DNA from: Lachnospiraceae bacterium
GTDB taxonomy: Bacteria > Bacillota > Clostridia > Lachnospirales > Lachnospiraceae
Direction: 5' to 3'
Assembly (NCBI GenBank): GCA_902363555.1
Contig: CABJAM010000002.1
Span: forward strand, 496,001-560,000
Length of the DNA stretch: 64,000 nt
Part shown: positions 26,773-36,500 of the stretch, piece by piece
How positions within the stretch are numbered: position 1 is the stretch's first letter
Layout: each line of letters starts with the position of its first letter
Translations under genes and position numbers: made by a program
Notes under the pieces: generated by a model
Told to the model about the DNA's origin: nothing
What the model saw: the letters and a program-made list of their open reading frames with translations, nothing else
The model's database searches: none

Positions 26773-27720
26773 TTATCGTATTCCCAGTTCCTTCTGCATC
26801 ATCAGCCGCTCTTTAATCAAGCGGACAAAGTCCTCCGGCTCTGTCACGCGCACCAGCGGCCCAAAGGAAAGGACGCGTATAACAAGCTCTGTCGCGTCTC
26901 CGGCATCATAAAACACCTTCACCTCGTAGAAATTATCAGAGAGACGCCGGGCTTCCTTTTGAAAGTGTGCAAAATGGAGCATGACCCGCTCCAGGGCATT
27001 TCTCTGGTCTGTCAGCCGGAGCACAAAATAATGCTTTTCCTTTTCGTCCGCGGAATGCTCTGCACTAAAAACCTCATCGGTGATCTTGCAGTCCGTTATC
27101 CTGCTCATATTAATCATACAGCTTCCCTGGCGGCGGGTCGCGATCAGCCGGAACTTATCATCCTTCTCAGAATATTCCAGCTTATGAGGTGTGCACATAA
27201 GCTTACACAGCCGGCCATGCCGGTTATGAAATCGCAGTCTCAGATTTTTTTCCTGCCGGATCGCCTTTAATATGATCTGAAAATTTTGTATATACACCGG
27301 ATCTGAAAAGTCATCGCCATCCTTATACTGATCAAAAACCGTAAAATCCTCCGGCGTGAACAGGGGCTCCATCTTATCGGCCATTGCCCATATATCCGCT
27401 AAATCTGCGGAAGATTTCTCTGTCGTCAGGTCACAAAACAGACAAAACCTGGGGTCCAGACGGATGGACTTGAGCCACCGCAGCTCAAGAGTGGTCAACG
27501 GCATTTCCAGCTTCTGCTTCAATGGCGTATGCAAAGCGTCATCCAGCAGGGGCCACTGATGACTTTCCAGCGCAGGCACAATGGTCATCGCACTTTCGGC
27601 AAAAGCCATTTCGTGAATGATCCTGTACATTTCATTGGAGGTCAGCTTTCCATCCACCGCCAGCGCCAGTACTTTAGCCACCGCTTTATAATAGCAGCCG
27701 TAAATTTCATGGAACAGCAT
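26773..27720 (-). CDS. WYL-domain transcriptional regulator (second)
   Basis: 315 residues. The N-terminal half is helical, without a clear winged helix. A WYL-type domain at about 155-225 includes ILKAIRQEKNLRLRFHNRHG, CTPHKLEYSEKDDKFRLIATR and MINMSRITDCKI; then a C-terminal WCX extension (YFVLRLTDQRNALERVMLHFAHF; LVIRVLSFGPLVRVTEPEDFVRLIKERL). WYL domains bind single-stranded nucleic acid or ligands and regulate phage-defence and DNA- or RNA-damage genes. ATG 27720 has GGAAGGTGG upstream and overlaps the first WYL gene by 14 bases, implying translational coupling. The structured RNA, slipin and rtcB follow downstream on the same strand. Confidence 0.85.
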   Translation of the reverse strand: MLFHEIYGCYYKAVAKVLALAVDGKLTSNEMYRIIHEMAFAESAMTIVPALESHQWPLLDDALHTPLKQKLEMPLTTLELRWLKSIRLDPRFCLFCDLTTEKSSADLADIWAMADKMEPLFTPEDFTVFDQYKDGDDFSDPVYIQNFQIILKAIRQEKNLRLRFHNRHGRLCKLMCTPHKLEYSEKDDKFRLIATRRQGSCMINMSRITDCKITDEVFSAEHSADEKEKHYFVLRLTDQRNALERVMLHFAHFQKEARRLSDNFYEVKVFYDAGDATELVIRVLSFGPLVRVTEPEDFVRLIKERLMMQKELGIR

Positions 27721-29017
27721 CCGTATCACCACCTTCCAGATCATAAAGCCTGTACATATCCCCCATATCCGCGCGGAACTGATTTTCCACGGTCCGGTTT
27801 GAGAAATCCATCTGGACGATACGGCAGATAAATGTACGTATCCATGGGATCATTTCCGTTGTATCAAATATATCGGCCGTAAAACGGGCCGTATGGGCAT
27901 CGATGCGTTCCACCTGTCCGCAGCGCCGCTCCCGCATCAGCCGCTGATAGATATGCTCCTCGCCCCGGCCGATGTGTATCGTAAATTCCACATGCTCCAG
28001 ATGCGATAATTTATTTTTACACTGCACACCCCACATATGCTTTTTCAATACTTCCAGCCTTTGTCGTAACGACTCAAACTGCGCTGCTTCCGTACCCGGA
28101 TCTACCTGGGTAATATAATCCAGGCGGTAAGATTCCATACATTTATAGGGTACACAATACCCCATCAAATACTGGCGTCCGGTCTGGGCGCTGACAAAAA
28201 TCTGAAGCGGGATGACCTCCCATGACCTGGGCGTTTTAGTCACCCGGCTATAATTTTTTATAAACACAGACCGCCGGGCATTTATAGCCTCCAGCAGCTC
28301 ATATAGTATCTCACTCTCCATGGCATATGTAATGTAATGATGCTTAAAAGCAAAGCAGCTCACAGCCCCCTGGGAATGGTGAGCTAAAACCGGTGATATT
28401 TTCTCAGCGCCGGAAGTTCCAGCATCCATCCGGTCCAGCAAATAACTTCCGATAACGCCCAGAAGTCCGGCTTCGGAAAAGAACGCCACCGCCTCCGCCG
28501 CAGGCGCCAGATCATACGATGGACTTCGGCCATAAAGGACCGTCCTTCCGGCCTTTTCCGTATGGAGCAGCCCCATTGCCGCATATTCCTTTAATTTATT
28601 CCGCACCGTAGAAGCATCAAACAGCATGGGCGGTGAAAAGTGCGACAGATAATCCCGGTCCATAAGCTCCATAATCTCATTCAATGATAATCGTATTTCA
28701 GGATCACACAATATATCCAATAGTATAAAATGCAGCGTAATATCTCCATCCGTAAAGCTTTTCGCCTTGAACGCCTGGTACAGCGGATTATGCCCGGTAC
28801 TTCTGCTGTCAATGGACAGGAACATATTTTTTCCGCCCTGTTCCATACGAAAGGACATATAGTCACCCAAATAGCTTTCGATACGTCGGCGCTCATTGTC
28901 ATAAGACCGGGCGCTTTTATGGTCAAATTCGTCACGGCTTTTGAAACCATAGACGTAAAACTCGCGCATATAATCACGGATGCGTTCAAATACTTTGATC
29001 CGCTCAGAATAGGGCAT
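27707..29017 (-). CDS. WYL-domain transcriptional regulator (first)
   Basis: 436 residues. N-terminal region with a probable HTH (about 100-170: LNEIMELMDRDYLSHFSPPMLFDASTVRNKLKEYAAMGLL), WYL domain at about 225-310 (ILYELLEAINARRSVFIKNYSR; IFVSAQTGRQYLMGYCVPYKCMESYRLDYITQV), C-terminal WCX module (VEFTIHIGRGEEHIYQRLMRERRCGQVERI). ATG 29017 has GGGAGG upstream. Two tandem WYL genes before slipin-rtcB fit control of an RNA-repair operon by sensing damaged nucleic acid (inference). The pair may act as a heterodimer. Confidence 0.87.
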   Translation of the reverse strand: MPYSERIKVFERIRDYMREFYVYGFKSRDEFDHKSARSYDNERRRIESYLGDYMSFRMEQGGKNMFLSIDSRSTGHNPLYQAFKAKSFTDGDITLHFILLDILCDPEIRLSLNEIMELMDRDYLSHFSPPMLFDASTVRNKLKEYAAMGLLHTEKAGRTVLYGRSPSYDLAPAAEAVAFFSEAGLLGVIGSYLLDRMDAGTSGAEKISPVLAHHSQGAVSCFAFKHHYITYAMESEILYELLEAINARRSVFIKNYSRVTKTPRSWEVIPLQIFVSAQTGRQYLMGYCVPYKCMESYRLDYITQVDPGTEAAQFESLRQRLEVLKKHMWGVQCKNKLSHLEHVEFTIHIGRGEEHIYQRLMRERRCGQVERIDAHTARFTADIFDTTEMIPWIRTFICRIVQMDFSNRTVENQFRADMGDMYRLYDLEGGDTDAVP

Positions 29018-29075
29018 AGATACACCTCCCGCAATGCAGCCATTCAAAAAGAGCCCAACGGCTGCATCTTATTGC

Positions 29076-30005
29076 TTATTGTGACCGGATGATATTTTCC
29101 AGTTTTCTTATCGTCATCCGGTCTTTGGCTTTATTGGCCAATAACAGGCTGACCAGTACGGCCATCAGCAGTTCTACAAATAACCGCTTACCGGATATAA
29201 TACCTGGTTTGGGCCTTATATCCAGATACCATGTCGTTCCTGGTACATCGAAGGTATAAGCGCCCTTCTGCTCCATAATGTCTCCGGACGATGCAAGGAC
29301 ATAATTGTTAAATTGATAAGGGCACGATAGCGTATAGCTGTAAGTGTCAAGATAATAATTCAGCAAAGTACTTCTGGGCAGCACCGCCGCCATATATCCT
29401 CCATTTTCATAATTATTCATAGATCTTACAAGAGCAAAATCCTCGAATCCCAAGGGAAATATATAATCCTGGCCATTGGCCAATGCTTCACAGGCTTTGT
29501 CTCTGAAATAGATATAATTATAATTCAGCAACGCTGTGCCTATGGACTCCGCTTCGCTGCCATAGAGCATAAAGTCGTGCCCACGCATATAATCCACAAT
29601 TTTTTGTGCCGCTCTTGATCTCAATATGATTTCGGTTCCCGTATTTCTTCCCGAACGCCAGTATGAAAAAGCGGTACCCTGTTCAGGAATATAAGTCAGG
29701 CTGTCCACACTCAAATCCGATGTAACTAAAAACTCTATATGATATTTAAATATAGATTCATTCTCATTAAACACATCGGAATAGTAGTCCTCACATGCCT
29801 GATCCATCAGGGAAATCGTTTTGTCCAGGGCATTTTGTACGTACTCCTGACATTCTGCAACATATGCGGATAGTTTCTGTTTTGCCCGAACATAATGCAA
29901 AAATTCAAATATTAAGAAAACACTTAGGCTGATCACCAGCGTTAAAATAAACACGTTGCTAAAAACCTTTCCCTTTTTATCCCACTGCTCTAATTTCTTT
30001 TCCAA
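29076..30005 (-). CDS. Membrane protein with extracytoplasmic sensor domain, no output domain
   Basis: 309 residues. TM1 at about 16-38 (VFILTLVISLSVFLIFEFL), a 230-residue outside domain rich in Tyr and Asp, and TM2 near the C-terminus (LFVELLMAVLVSLLL), ending in a short basic tail (KAKDRMTIRKLENII). The outside domain resembles the Cache-like sensor of YesM kinases (YWRSGRNTGTEIILRSRAAQKIVDYM; GGYMAAVLPRSTLLNYYL), but HAMP and kinase domains are missing. UUG 30005 is chosen because GAGGAGG lies seven bases upstream; upstream ATGs precede that site. The tail ends just where HAMP would begin, so it may be a truncated kinase or a stand-alone sensor. Just upstream of the WYL genes. Confidence 0.7.
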   Translation of the reverse strand: MEKKLEQWDKKGKVFSNVFILTLVISLSVFLIFEFLHYVRAKQKLSAYVAECQEYVQNALDKTISLMDQACEDYYSDVFNENESIFKYHIEFLVTSDLSVDSLTYIPEQGTAFSYWRSGRNTGTEIILRSRAAQKIVDYMRGHDFMLYGSEAESIGTALLNYNYIYFRDKACEALANGQDYIFPLGFEDFALVRSMNNYENGGYMAAVLPRSTLLNYYLDTYSYTLSCPYQFNNYVLASSGDIMEQKGAYTFDVPGTTWYLDIRPKPGIISGKRLFVELLMAVLVSLLLANKAKDRMTIRKLENIIRSQ

Positions 30006-30235
30006 AAGAACCCCTCCTCTCATAAACCACACCTGGAATACTTCAATTTAGACACCATCGACAGCACCAAAATCGGAAATTTTATCTGATCCATAGAGAT
30101 TTTAAGATATCGGCGGGTCTGAGTTGTGCATTATTTACTATTTATACTGTACCATGATGTTATACTTTAGTAAACTGTGAATTACTTATTTATAAACGAC
30201 TAAAAATCCGCGTTTCCATACAGCTTTCCAGCCAC

Positions 30236-30265
30236 AAAAAAAGCACCTCCAAAGAGATGCTTTTT
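30236..30265 (-). terminator. Intrinsic terminator of the AAA ATPase gene
   Basis: On the minus strand AAAAAGCATCTC pairs with GAGGTGCTTTTT around a four-base loop (TTTG), with seven Ts. It lies 15 bases after the ATPase stop. The A-run on the other side makes it weakly bidirectional. Confidence 0.85.
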
Positions 30266-30280
30266 CCAATATATATTATT

Positions 30281-31507
30281 TTAAAGTACAGAAATCGGAC
30301 AATACCAGGTTTCGCGATTGTATGGAATCAGCGCATCGCTCATACAAAGGATGAGCCCCGGCTGCACATCCATTTTAAACGAACTGAGAACGCCAAAGTT
30401 TTTATCCGGCTTAGAAGGTTCCTTTCCCTTTTTAATTTCAATAGGAAAAATCTTGTCTCCTTTCACAATCAACAGATCGATCTCCTTTTTGTCCATATCC
30501 CGATAGTAAAACAAGTCTGCAGGTTTCCCCGCATTATAATAGCTTTTAACAATTTCTGTTACCACCCAGGTTTCAAGAAAAGCTCCATCCATTGCACCAT
30601 TTTCCAATGTTTGTGCGGTAGGCCAGCGGCATAGATATGCAGCGAGCCCTGTATCCATGAAATAGACCTTAGATGTTTTAACCAGTCGTTTTGTAATGTT
30701 TGAATAATACGGCCGAAGGATGAAAATTATGCCGGAACGCTCCAAAATGGAAACCCAAGCCTTAGCAGTAGGTGCAGATACTCCAATCGTGTTTGAAATT
30801 TCATCATACTTCAGTTCCTGACCCGTCCGCGCTGCCATATAAACAAGAAAATCATAAAATTCATTCAATTTCCCCACCTGTGCTAAATCCTTGATATCCC
30901 GCTCAATGTAGGTATTGACGTAGTCCATATAAAAACGTTCCCGATCAATTGCTGTAGCACACAGTTTTGGCATACCGCCACGGAAAATCCGTTCATAAAT
31001 CTGATGAACATCTTTCTTTTTACAATCCTTCATCCTTTCACGAATCGCTGATAGTTCTGGTTCAAACATACCGGATGGACGCCCTTCTATTTCTGATTCT
31101 GAAAGGCTGGACATATCAAAGACTGCGATCCGTCCTGCCAATGACTCGGAAACATCCTGCATCATTTTGAACTTCTGTGATCCCGTGATCCAGAACATTC
31201 CACTGTTATCCTCACCGGCAAGCGCTTTCTGATCAATAATCTTTTTCATTTCCAGTAGTATAGAAGGTACACGCTGAAACTCATCAATAAGAAGCGGATA
31301 TCCATAGGTTTCAAAAAAAAGAGCCGGGTCTGTGAGGGCTAATCTGCGGGCATTGCCATCATCCAGTGTAACATATTGGCGGTTCGATTCCCTGATGTGA
31401 TTCAGCATCGTCGATTTACCTACCTGACGCTGGCCGCAAACCATCACAACCGGGTAATACTTTGAAGCTTCCAATACTTGCGCTTCTAAGTGACGTTGAA
31501 TATACAT
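30281..31507 (-). CDS. AAA ATPase with DUF4143 C-terminal domain
   Basis: 408 residues. Walker A GQRQVGKST at 25-33 and Walker B LLIDEFQ (D75, E76), then sensor ITGSQKF. The second half carries a winged helix (YDEISNTIGVSAPTAKAWVSILERSGII) and DUF4143, with a restriction-nuclease-like core: YYRDMDKKEIDLLIV...PIEIKKG, i.e. the E-x-D...E-x-K pattern. The family is abundant in anaerobes, often in many copies; its function is unknown, and toxin or mobile-element links have been suggested. It is transcribed alone, with its own terminator (30236). Start ATG 31507 has AAAGAGGTG upstream. Confidence 0.9.
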   Translation of the reverse strand: MYIQRHLEAQVLEASKYYPVVMVCGQRQVGKSTMLNHIRESNRQYVTLDDGNARRLALTDPALFFETYGYPLLIDEFQRVPSILLEMKKIIDQKALAGEDNSGMFWITGSQKFKMMQDVSESLAGRIAVFDMSSLSESEIEGRPSGMFEPELSAIRERMKDCKKKDVHQIYERIFRGGMPKLCATAIDRERFYMDYVNTYIERDIKDLAQVGKLNEFYDFLVYMAARTGQELKYDEISNTIGVSAPTAKAWVSILERSGIIFILRPYYSNITKRLVKTSKVYFMDTGLAAYLCRWPTAQTLENGAMDGAFLETWVVTEIVKSYYNAGKPADLFYYRDMDKKEIDLLIVKGDKIFPIEIKKGKEPSKPDKNFGVLSSFKMDVQPGLILCMSDALIPYNRETWYCPISVL

Positions 31508-31625
31508 ATCAGCACCTCTTTCCGAGTAATATAAAGTCTAACTTTATTTTACTCGAATCCATAATGAAGTTCAAGGCCTTTTCGTAAACTTATAGTTATA
31601 TTATATCCGTTTCATCCTCCAAATA

Positions 31626-31652
31626 TAACAGTTCAGACAGGCTGAACTGTTA
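31626..31652. repeat. GTAAC palindrome, near-perfect copy
   Basis: TAACAGTTCAG and CTGAACTGTTA are perfect 11-base arms around ACAGG. It ends 11 bases from the stop of the nucleoside hydrolase gene. Confidence 0.9.
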
Positions 31653-31663
31653 CCTCCAAATAT

Positions 31664-32581
31664 CTATTTCGCCAACTTTTCAAACAAATCCGCCATAAGC
31701 CGATCCCTGTCAATATAGTAAACATACTTGATCAAATGGTTGGTCGGATCAAAGGCATACCGGTCATCATATTCCGGTATCGGCGCGGGCACCAGGCAGT
31801 CCAGCTCAAAAGCTTCATCCAGCAGCCAGGCCACAGCCGTCACATCCCAAATCGGCCGGGTCCATGTATGGTTCCCGCCATCGACCAGAGCCTCTTTTGT
31901 CGTCACATCCACAAGGTAGTCGCAGAGCTTATTTTTCCCCTTCAGATGATATTCAAGCTCCGGTCCACTTGTCCTGAAAGCGGATACAACGCCCATACAT
32001 GGGAGCTGAACCACCGGAACCTGACAGCCAAACAGCACTCTTGCAGCGGCTACATCCTGAAACAGGTTAAATTCCCGGTTTTCCGGCCAAAAATGAGCCT
32101 GGCCCCCCAGCCATACGACAACTATGCGTTCCCGGATATCCGGCTGCATCAAAAGGGCAGACGCCACATTGGTAATGGCGGCAATGGCCACCACATACAA
32201 CGGTTTCTCCGGCGTATGCGCCATAGCTCTTTCTACTAAGTCACGGGCAGCATCGGATTCCACCGGTGTTTTCTCGTCCAGAAGATACCGGTCAGAACCC
32301 TTTTTCACAACCGATTTTAAATCCTGCCGTTCCATCAGGTCCAGAACATTCATAATTTCTGCATAACTCTTCTCCATGCCATCCGCGGGCGATGCAGATT
32401 TCTTATTGTAAAATGGCGCGGCATAAATCGCTTCCAGATTTAATTTATCATCGGATTTGATCATATAGGCCAGCGCATACTGGTCATCGATCTCATTATA
32501 TGTATCCGTATCCAGAACTACATCCACCTTACCCTTGGGTCTTGCAAGCTGCTTAACCAGCCATTCGTTACTTATTTTCAT
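31664..32581 (-). CDS. Inosine-uridine-type nucleoside hydrolase
   Basis: 305 residues. It hydrolyses N-glycosidic bonds of nucleosides. The calcium site DTDTYNEIDD (24-33) is the family signature, here with insertions relative to DPGxDDA; later Asp/His ligands are plausible in GNHTWTRPIWDVTAVAW. ATG 32581 has GGAGGAAGG upstream. The HIT-family gene lies 11 bases upstream on the same strand, so they probably form a small nucleotide-salvage operon. The atypical DTD-N motif may mean a different substrate. Confidence 0.88.
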   Translation of the reverse strand: MKISNEWLVKQLARPKGKVDVVLDTDTYNEIDDQYALAYMIKSDDKLNLEAIYAAPFYNKKSASPADGMEKSYAEIMNVLDLMERQDLKSVVKKGSDRYLLDEKTPVESDAARDLVERAMAHTPEKPLYVVAIAAITNVASALLMQPDIRERIVVVWLGGQAHFWPENREFNLFQDVAAARVLFGCQVPVVQLPCMGVVSAFRTSGPELEYHLKGKNKLCDYLVDVTTKEALVDGGNHTWTRPIWDVTAVAWLLDEAFELDCLVPAPIPEYDDRYAFDPTNHLIKYVYYIDRDRLMADLFEKLAK

Positions 32582-32592
32582 ATCCTTCCTCC

Positions 32593-33054
32593 TCATAAAA
32601 AAACTTTGTCCAATTCTGTTCGCAATGCCGACTTCATTTGCTCAAGTTCCCCGGCATCAGGTCTGTTAGCGTCGCAATACATTTTCTCCATCGGATACCA
32701 CCACACAGGGCCAGCACCGTTATTGCCATAATTTTCAAGGTCGCCTTTAACTCTCGGATACAAATGCCAGTGCAAATGCGCGTCGCCCTGCCCCAGACAT
32801 TCGTAATTCATCTTTTCCGCATGGAAAGCATTCTTCACAGCCTTTGCAACGATCATCATCTCCTGCATAAATTTATTCGCAAACGGCCTTTCCAGATTGA
32901 ATAGCTCTGTTTCATGCCGCTTACATAGAAATAAAGTATAGCCCTTAAAATGCTGATTATCACCGATAACAACATAACCTGTCTCTAACTCTTTTACAAA
33001 ATACGGATTTTCCCCTTTTTGTATCATTTTAATTCTGTCACATATTAAGCACAT
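32593..33054 (-). CDS. HIT-family protein
   Basis: 153 residues. The histidine triad reads HLHWHLYPR (H93, H95, H97). Family members hydrolyse nucleotidyl phosphoramidates or dinucleotides. N-terminal Cys pair CLIC may bind zinc. ATG 33054 has GGAGGC upstream. Operon with the nucleoside hydrolase; separated by a terminator from the lanthipeptide operon. Confidence 0.9.
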   Translation of the reverse strand: MCLICDRIKMIQKGENPYFVKELETGYVVIGDNQHFKGYTLFLCKRHETELFNLERPFANKFMQEMMIVAKAVKNAFHAEKMNYECLGQGDAHLHWHLYPRVKGDLENYGNNGAGPVWWYPMEKMYCDANRPDAGELEQMKSALRTELDKVFL

Positions 33055-33185
33055 AAGATTGCCTCCACAACATCCACTTTATACTTCTTAAAATCATTTT
33101 TATAGCAATGTTAAAAAAGTATCATAATGTAAATTATACAATAGAAATAGATCACAAACAAGAGCCCCCTAATATATTTGACCAG

Positions 33186-33218
33186 AAAAGGGCAGTACCA
33201 AAACGATACTGCCCTTTT
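33186..33218. terminator. Bidirectional terminator at the end of the lanthipeptide operon
   Basis: AAAAGGGCAGTA (33186-33197) pairs perfectly with TACTGCCCTTTT (33207-33218). It follows the XRE gene by 11 bases on the minus strand. Confidence 0.88.
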
Positions 33219-33229
33219 AATCCCTATAC

Positions 33230-33550
33230 TCATTTCAACGACCGTATAAATTCCAGCAACGCCCTTTCCGATTCCGGCTTCAATCCCCGGAGCAGCTCGA
33301 TGATCTCCCGCTCATTCGGGCTTGGATAAATAATATCCGCATCCTCATCACAAAAAAATTCGCTCAACGACACACCCATGCAGTCCAACAACCGCCTCAG
33401 CACATAAAATGACGGCTGACTGTTCCCGCGCTCAATGGCGGTTATATGGCTCTGGGATATATCGGATACCAGGGCCAGCCGATACTTACTCATCCCTCTT
33501 TGTAACCTGATCTTTTTCATCGTATAGCCAATGTTTTCTTCCGTTATCAT
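33230..33550 (-). CDS. XRE-family transcriptional regulator
   Basis: 106 residues. HTH_3 at about 10-65: IGYTMKKIRLQRGMSKYRLALVSDISQSHITAIERGNSQPS, then LDCMGVSLSEFF and an acidic tail with ERALLEFIRSL. It overlaps the end of lanM by 65 bases in another frame. ATG 33550 is supported by AGAGGTGAGGG upstream; GTG 33559 is possible. The overlap suggests translational coupling and a role in controlling the lanthipeptide locus (inference). Confidence 0.85.
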   Translation of the reverse strand: MITEENIGYTMKKIRLQRGMSKYRLALVSDISQSHITAIERGNSQPSFYVLRRLLDCMGVSLSEFFCDEDADIIYPSPNEREIIELLRGLKPESERALLEFIRSLK

Positions 33551-36500
33551 TACCCTCACCTCTTATTAATTTCAACAGGCCATAGCCTATTCCACTAATT
33601 CCCGGCATAAAACCTGCATTATAAAGCTCCTGAGGTAAAAATTCCATACGCTGCGTTGCTCTGATCAAATCTGTTATAATGTCCGTACAGTATTTTCTCA
33701 GTTCGTTCGCTTTATCGGAAGCAAATCCACATTCTAAAACCATCGCTGCGATCATGGCATTGCCTGTATTTCCATGGCACAGACAATAGCCCTTGCGATA
33801 TTTATTTTCCATCATCTTGCTGAGTGCCTTTTGAATATCTTCATCCACGATCTCAGCCGCAATTTCCGGACACATCTTTTTCATGGCAAGACGCGCCATA
33901 AGCACACCGGGAGCACCATGACACCAGGCCACCGTATCAAAATAAGTATCATCACCGGCCGCCGGTTTGCCATGACTTATTTTCCGTAAGTCCTTCCAGT
34001 TCTTTATCGCCGGCTCATAAAGGGAATTTTCGTAAGCCAGCAGTTCCCCCAGCAATAACGCATCATCCGGGTTATGTGTCACGGCATACAAATGAGCGAA
34101 GGCTGCGATAAAACCACTGTTTCCATGGGAAATGCCCGCCAGCGGAACTTCCTCGCCTTTAATACGCCAGCCTTTTCCCACATCCATCGACTGTGCATGC
34201 CCACGTAATAGCTGTGCGGCTTCCTCCGCCAGATCAAGATACTTTTGCTCTTTCGTCAGCTCATACAACAACACCCAGGCAACCATCGCGCCTGCATTTC
34301 CCGACAAAAGGTCAAAACACGTATCCTCACGAAATACTTTTTCAAGGACCTCGCTGTGCTTCCGGGCAAAAAGAAGGTATACCGGGTCCTCATAGGTTTT
34401 GTACCAGCACAAATATACGTAAATCAAAGAGGCTTCCCCGGAAAAGATACCGGAATTGGCCTTCAGCCCGGTCTGGCTGAGCTGTTTCGTTGTATAATCA
34501 AAAAGCTGCCGCCGGATACACATAAATATATTTTTAAATCGGGCTTCCCCCGTAACATTCCAAAGCTCAGACATAAAAAGGCCGGTTCCGGCCAATCCAT
34601 CATACAAATACATATTTTGAACGCCCAGATGCCAATTGACCTCATCCATTCCCAAATAGATCAGCGCCGGCCACAGGGCCTCCTGAGTTACATCATCGTA
34701 AATCATCAGATCCAGCAAATGCCCGCCAAGCCGTACGGCCGTGTCCAGACAATCCTGCTGTGTCCATGGCCTGCTGTTCTCATCATTTTTTTCCAGATAT
34801 GTATTCACATAGCTTCTGGCCGTATCCGGTATGAGCTCCAGCGACAGAGAGATGATTCCGGTCTGAAAATTCCGGTCAGCACTACACAGGCCGGATAATT
34901 TAGCTTTAAAGTCATCGAGCGCCGACGTTTTATAATAGTTTTCATATTCCATGCCAAAGCTGTCAAACAAAGAGCATGTCGTACCCTTTGTATAAAAATA
35001 TGGAATATCCCGGTAGCTGAGACATTCCGTCTCATACCGGACAATTTTATTCTTCCACGGACCTTTGACCTTGTCACTGTTGCGCAGTTCCCAGAAAAAT
35101 AAATTCTGGCGGTACATATCCGTCAAAAACGCCGGGTAGGCGGATGTGCTCATATACATACTATATTGCTGTGTATTTCTAAGCAGGCAGCGGCTGTTCA
35201 GATTAAAAATATCCTCCGCACCGCTGAGTAATTCTTCCCGGTGAGCACACGCATAATCGTAGGCCATACGAAAACCGGAAAGCAGTTCCTGCGTATATTC
35301 CGCCGGGTCCACCATACTGCCATTCAAAATCGGAAGATTGTCCTTCATCTCGATTTCGGGATGGTACATCACGATTTTCATATCCGAAGTTTTTCCGTTC
35401 ACGGCACACGGCACTTTCACAGGAAGCTTCTGCCGTCCGCCCTTGCCCAGGGCTCCCAGCCGGACACCCCGGCCGTCAAAATTCCATACCGCCATAGGCA
35501 GCGCTCCGGTGGTCAATGTGGAATTTGCCAGCTTGATCAATGCCTGTGACTGGATACTGCCATCCTCACTCTGCCATGATTTCCCCGGAAATGTCTCCAG
35601 ATCCACAAGCACAGGATACTCGCCCACAGCCATTATATTTTCATAATGCATATCTTTTATGGAGAACAGATAACAGATAAAAAGCTGTATGCCAAGGCGC
35701 CGGTAATAGCGTCCGATTTCTTCCCGGCGATGGCAATGATCCGTATGTAAAAACTCCGACCAGCCATAGCTGCCCCGGTCCAAAAGCTTACATTCGTAAA
35801 TGTCCAGCCCGCAGGCATTGGCAAAACGGCTATACAGCTTTTGATATAAAATATCATTTTTAACTGTTCTCGGTTTATATATCAAGGTGCGTCCATTATC
35901 AAAAGTAACTTTAATGACAGTTCTTCCGCCAAAATGCGCATCCGAAAAATTCATTTCCAAATCCAAAATTTTTTCGATACGGTTCCCATCCAAAAGTGTC
36001 GTCTCAATATCCGCTTTATCATCCAGAAAATGCTGGGTAAATTCCTCAAGATATCTTCCAAGCTGTAATGTCATATTTAAATACAGCCGGAGGATGACCG
36101 GATATTTATCCAGCAATTTCTGATGATGCTCCCGGTCGGCCAGGTAATGGCTCACATAAAATTCATATTCTTCTTTTGAATTATTCCCGGTAAGCTGCTG
36201 TTGATTTTTCAGAGCCTTCATGTCGTTGATCAAAACTCTCAGGGCCAGAGATTCCGTTTTCTTAAACAGAAGCATGAGAAGCATCGTCTGAATCTGACTG
36301 TTATAGCTTAACCAGACCGTCTCATGGTGCTTCAAAAAATACTCACCGGCAAATCCCATCAAAGGTTCATAAAAGCTGTAAAAACATTCTTCCCGAAGCC
36401 AGGCTTCGTAGTAGTTATGCTCTTTTGCTTTATATTCCTGAATCATCTCGCTTAATATGGCATCATCGTTGTTCTTATAGCAATCGTCCGAACTCGCTAA

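Noticed and set aside
32593..33054. HIT protein and nucleoside hydrolase as part of the lanthipeptide cluster
   Set aside because: A strong bidirectional terminator at 33186 separates them from the XRE gene, and their families have no known lanthipeptide role.
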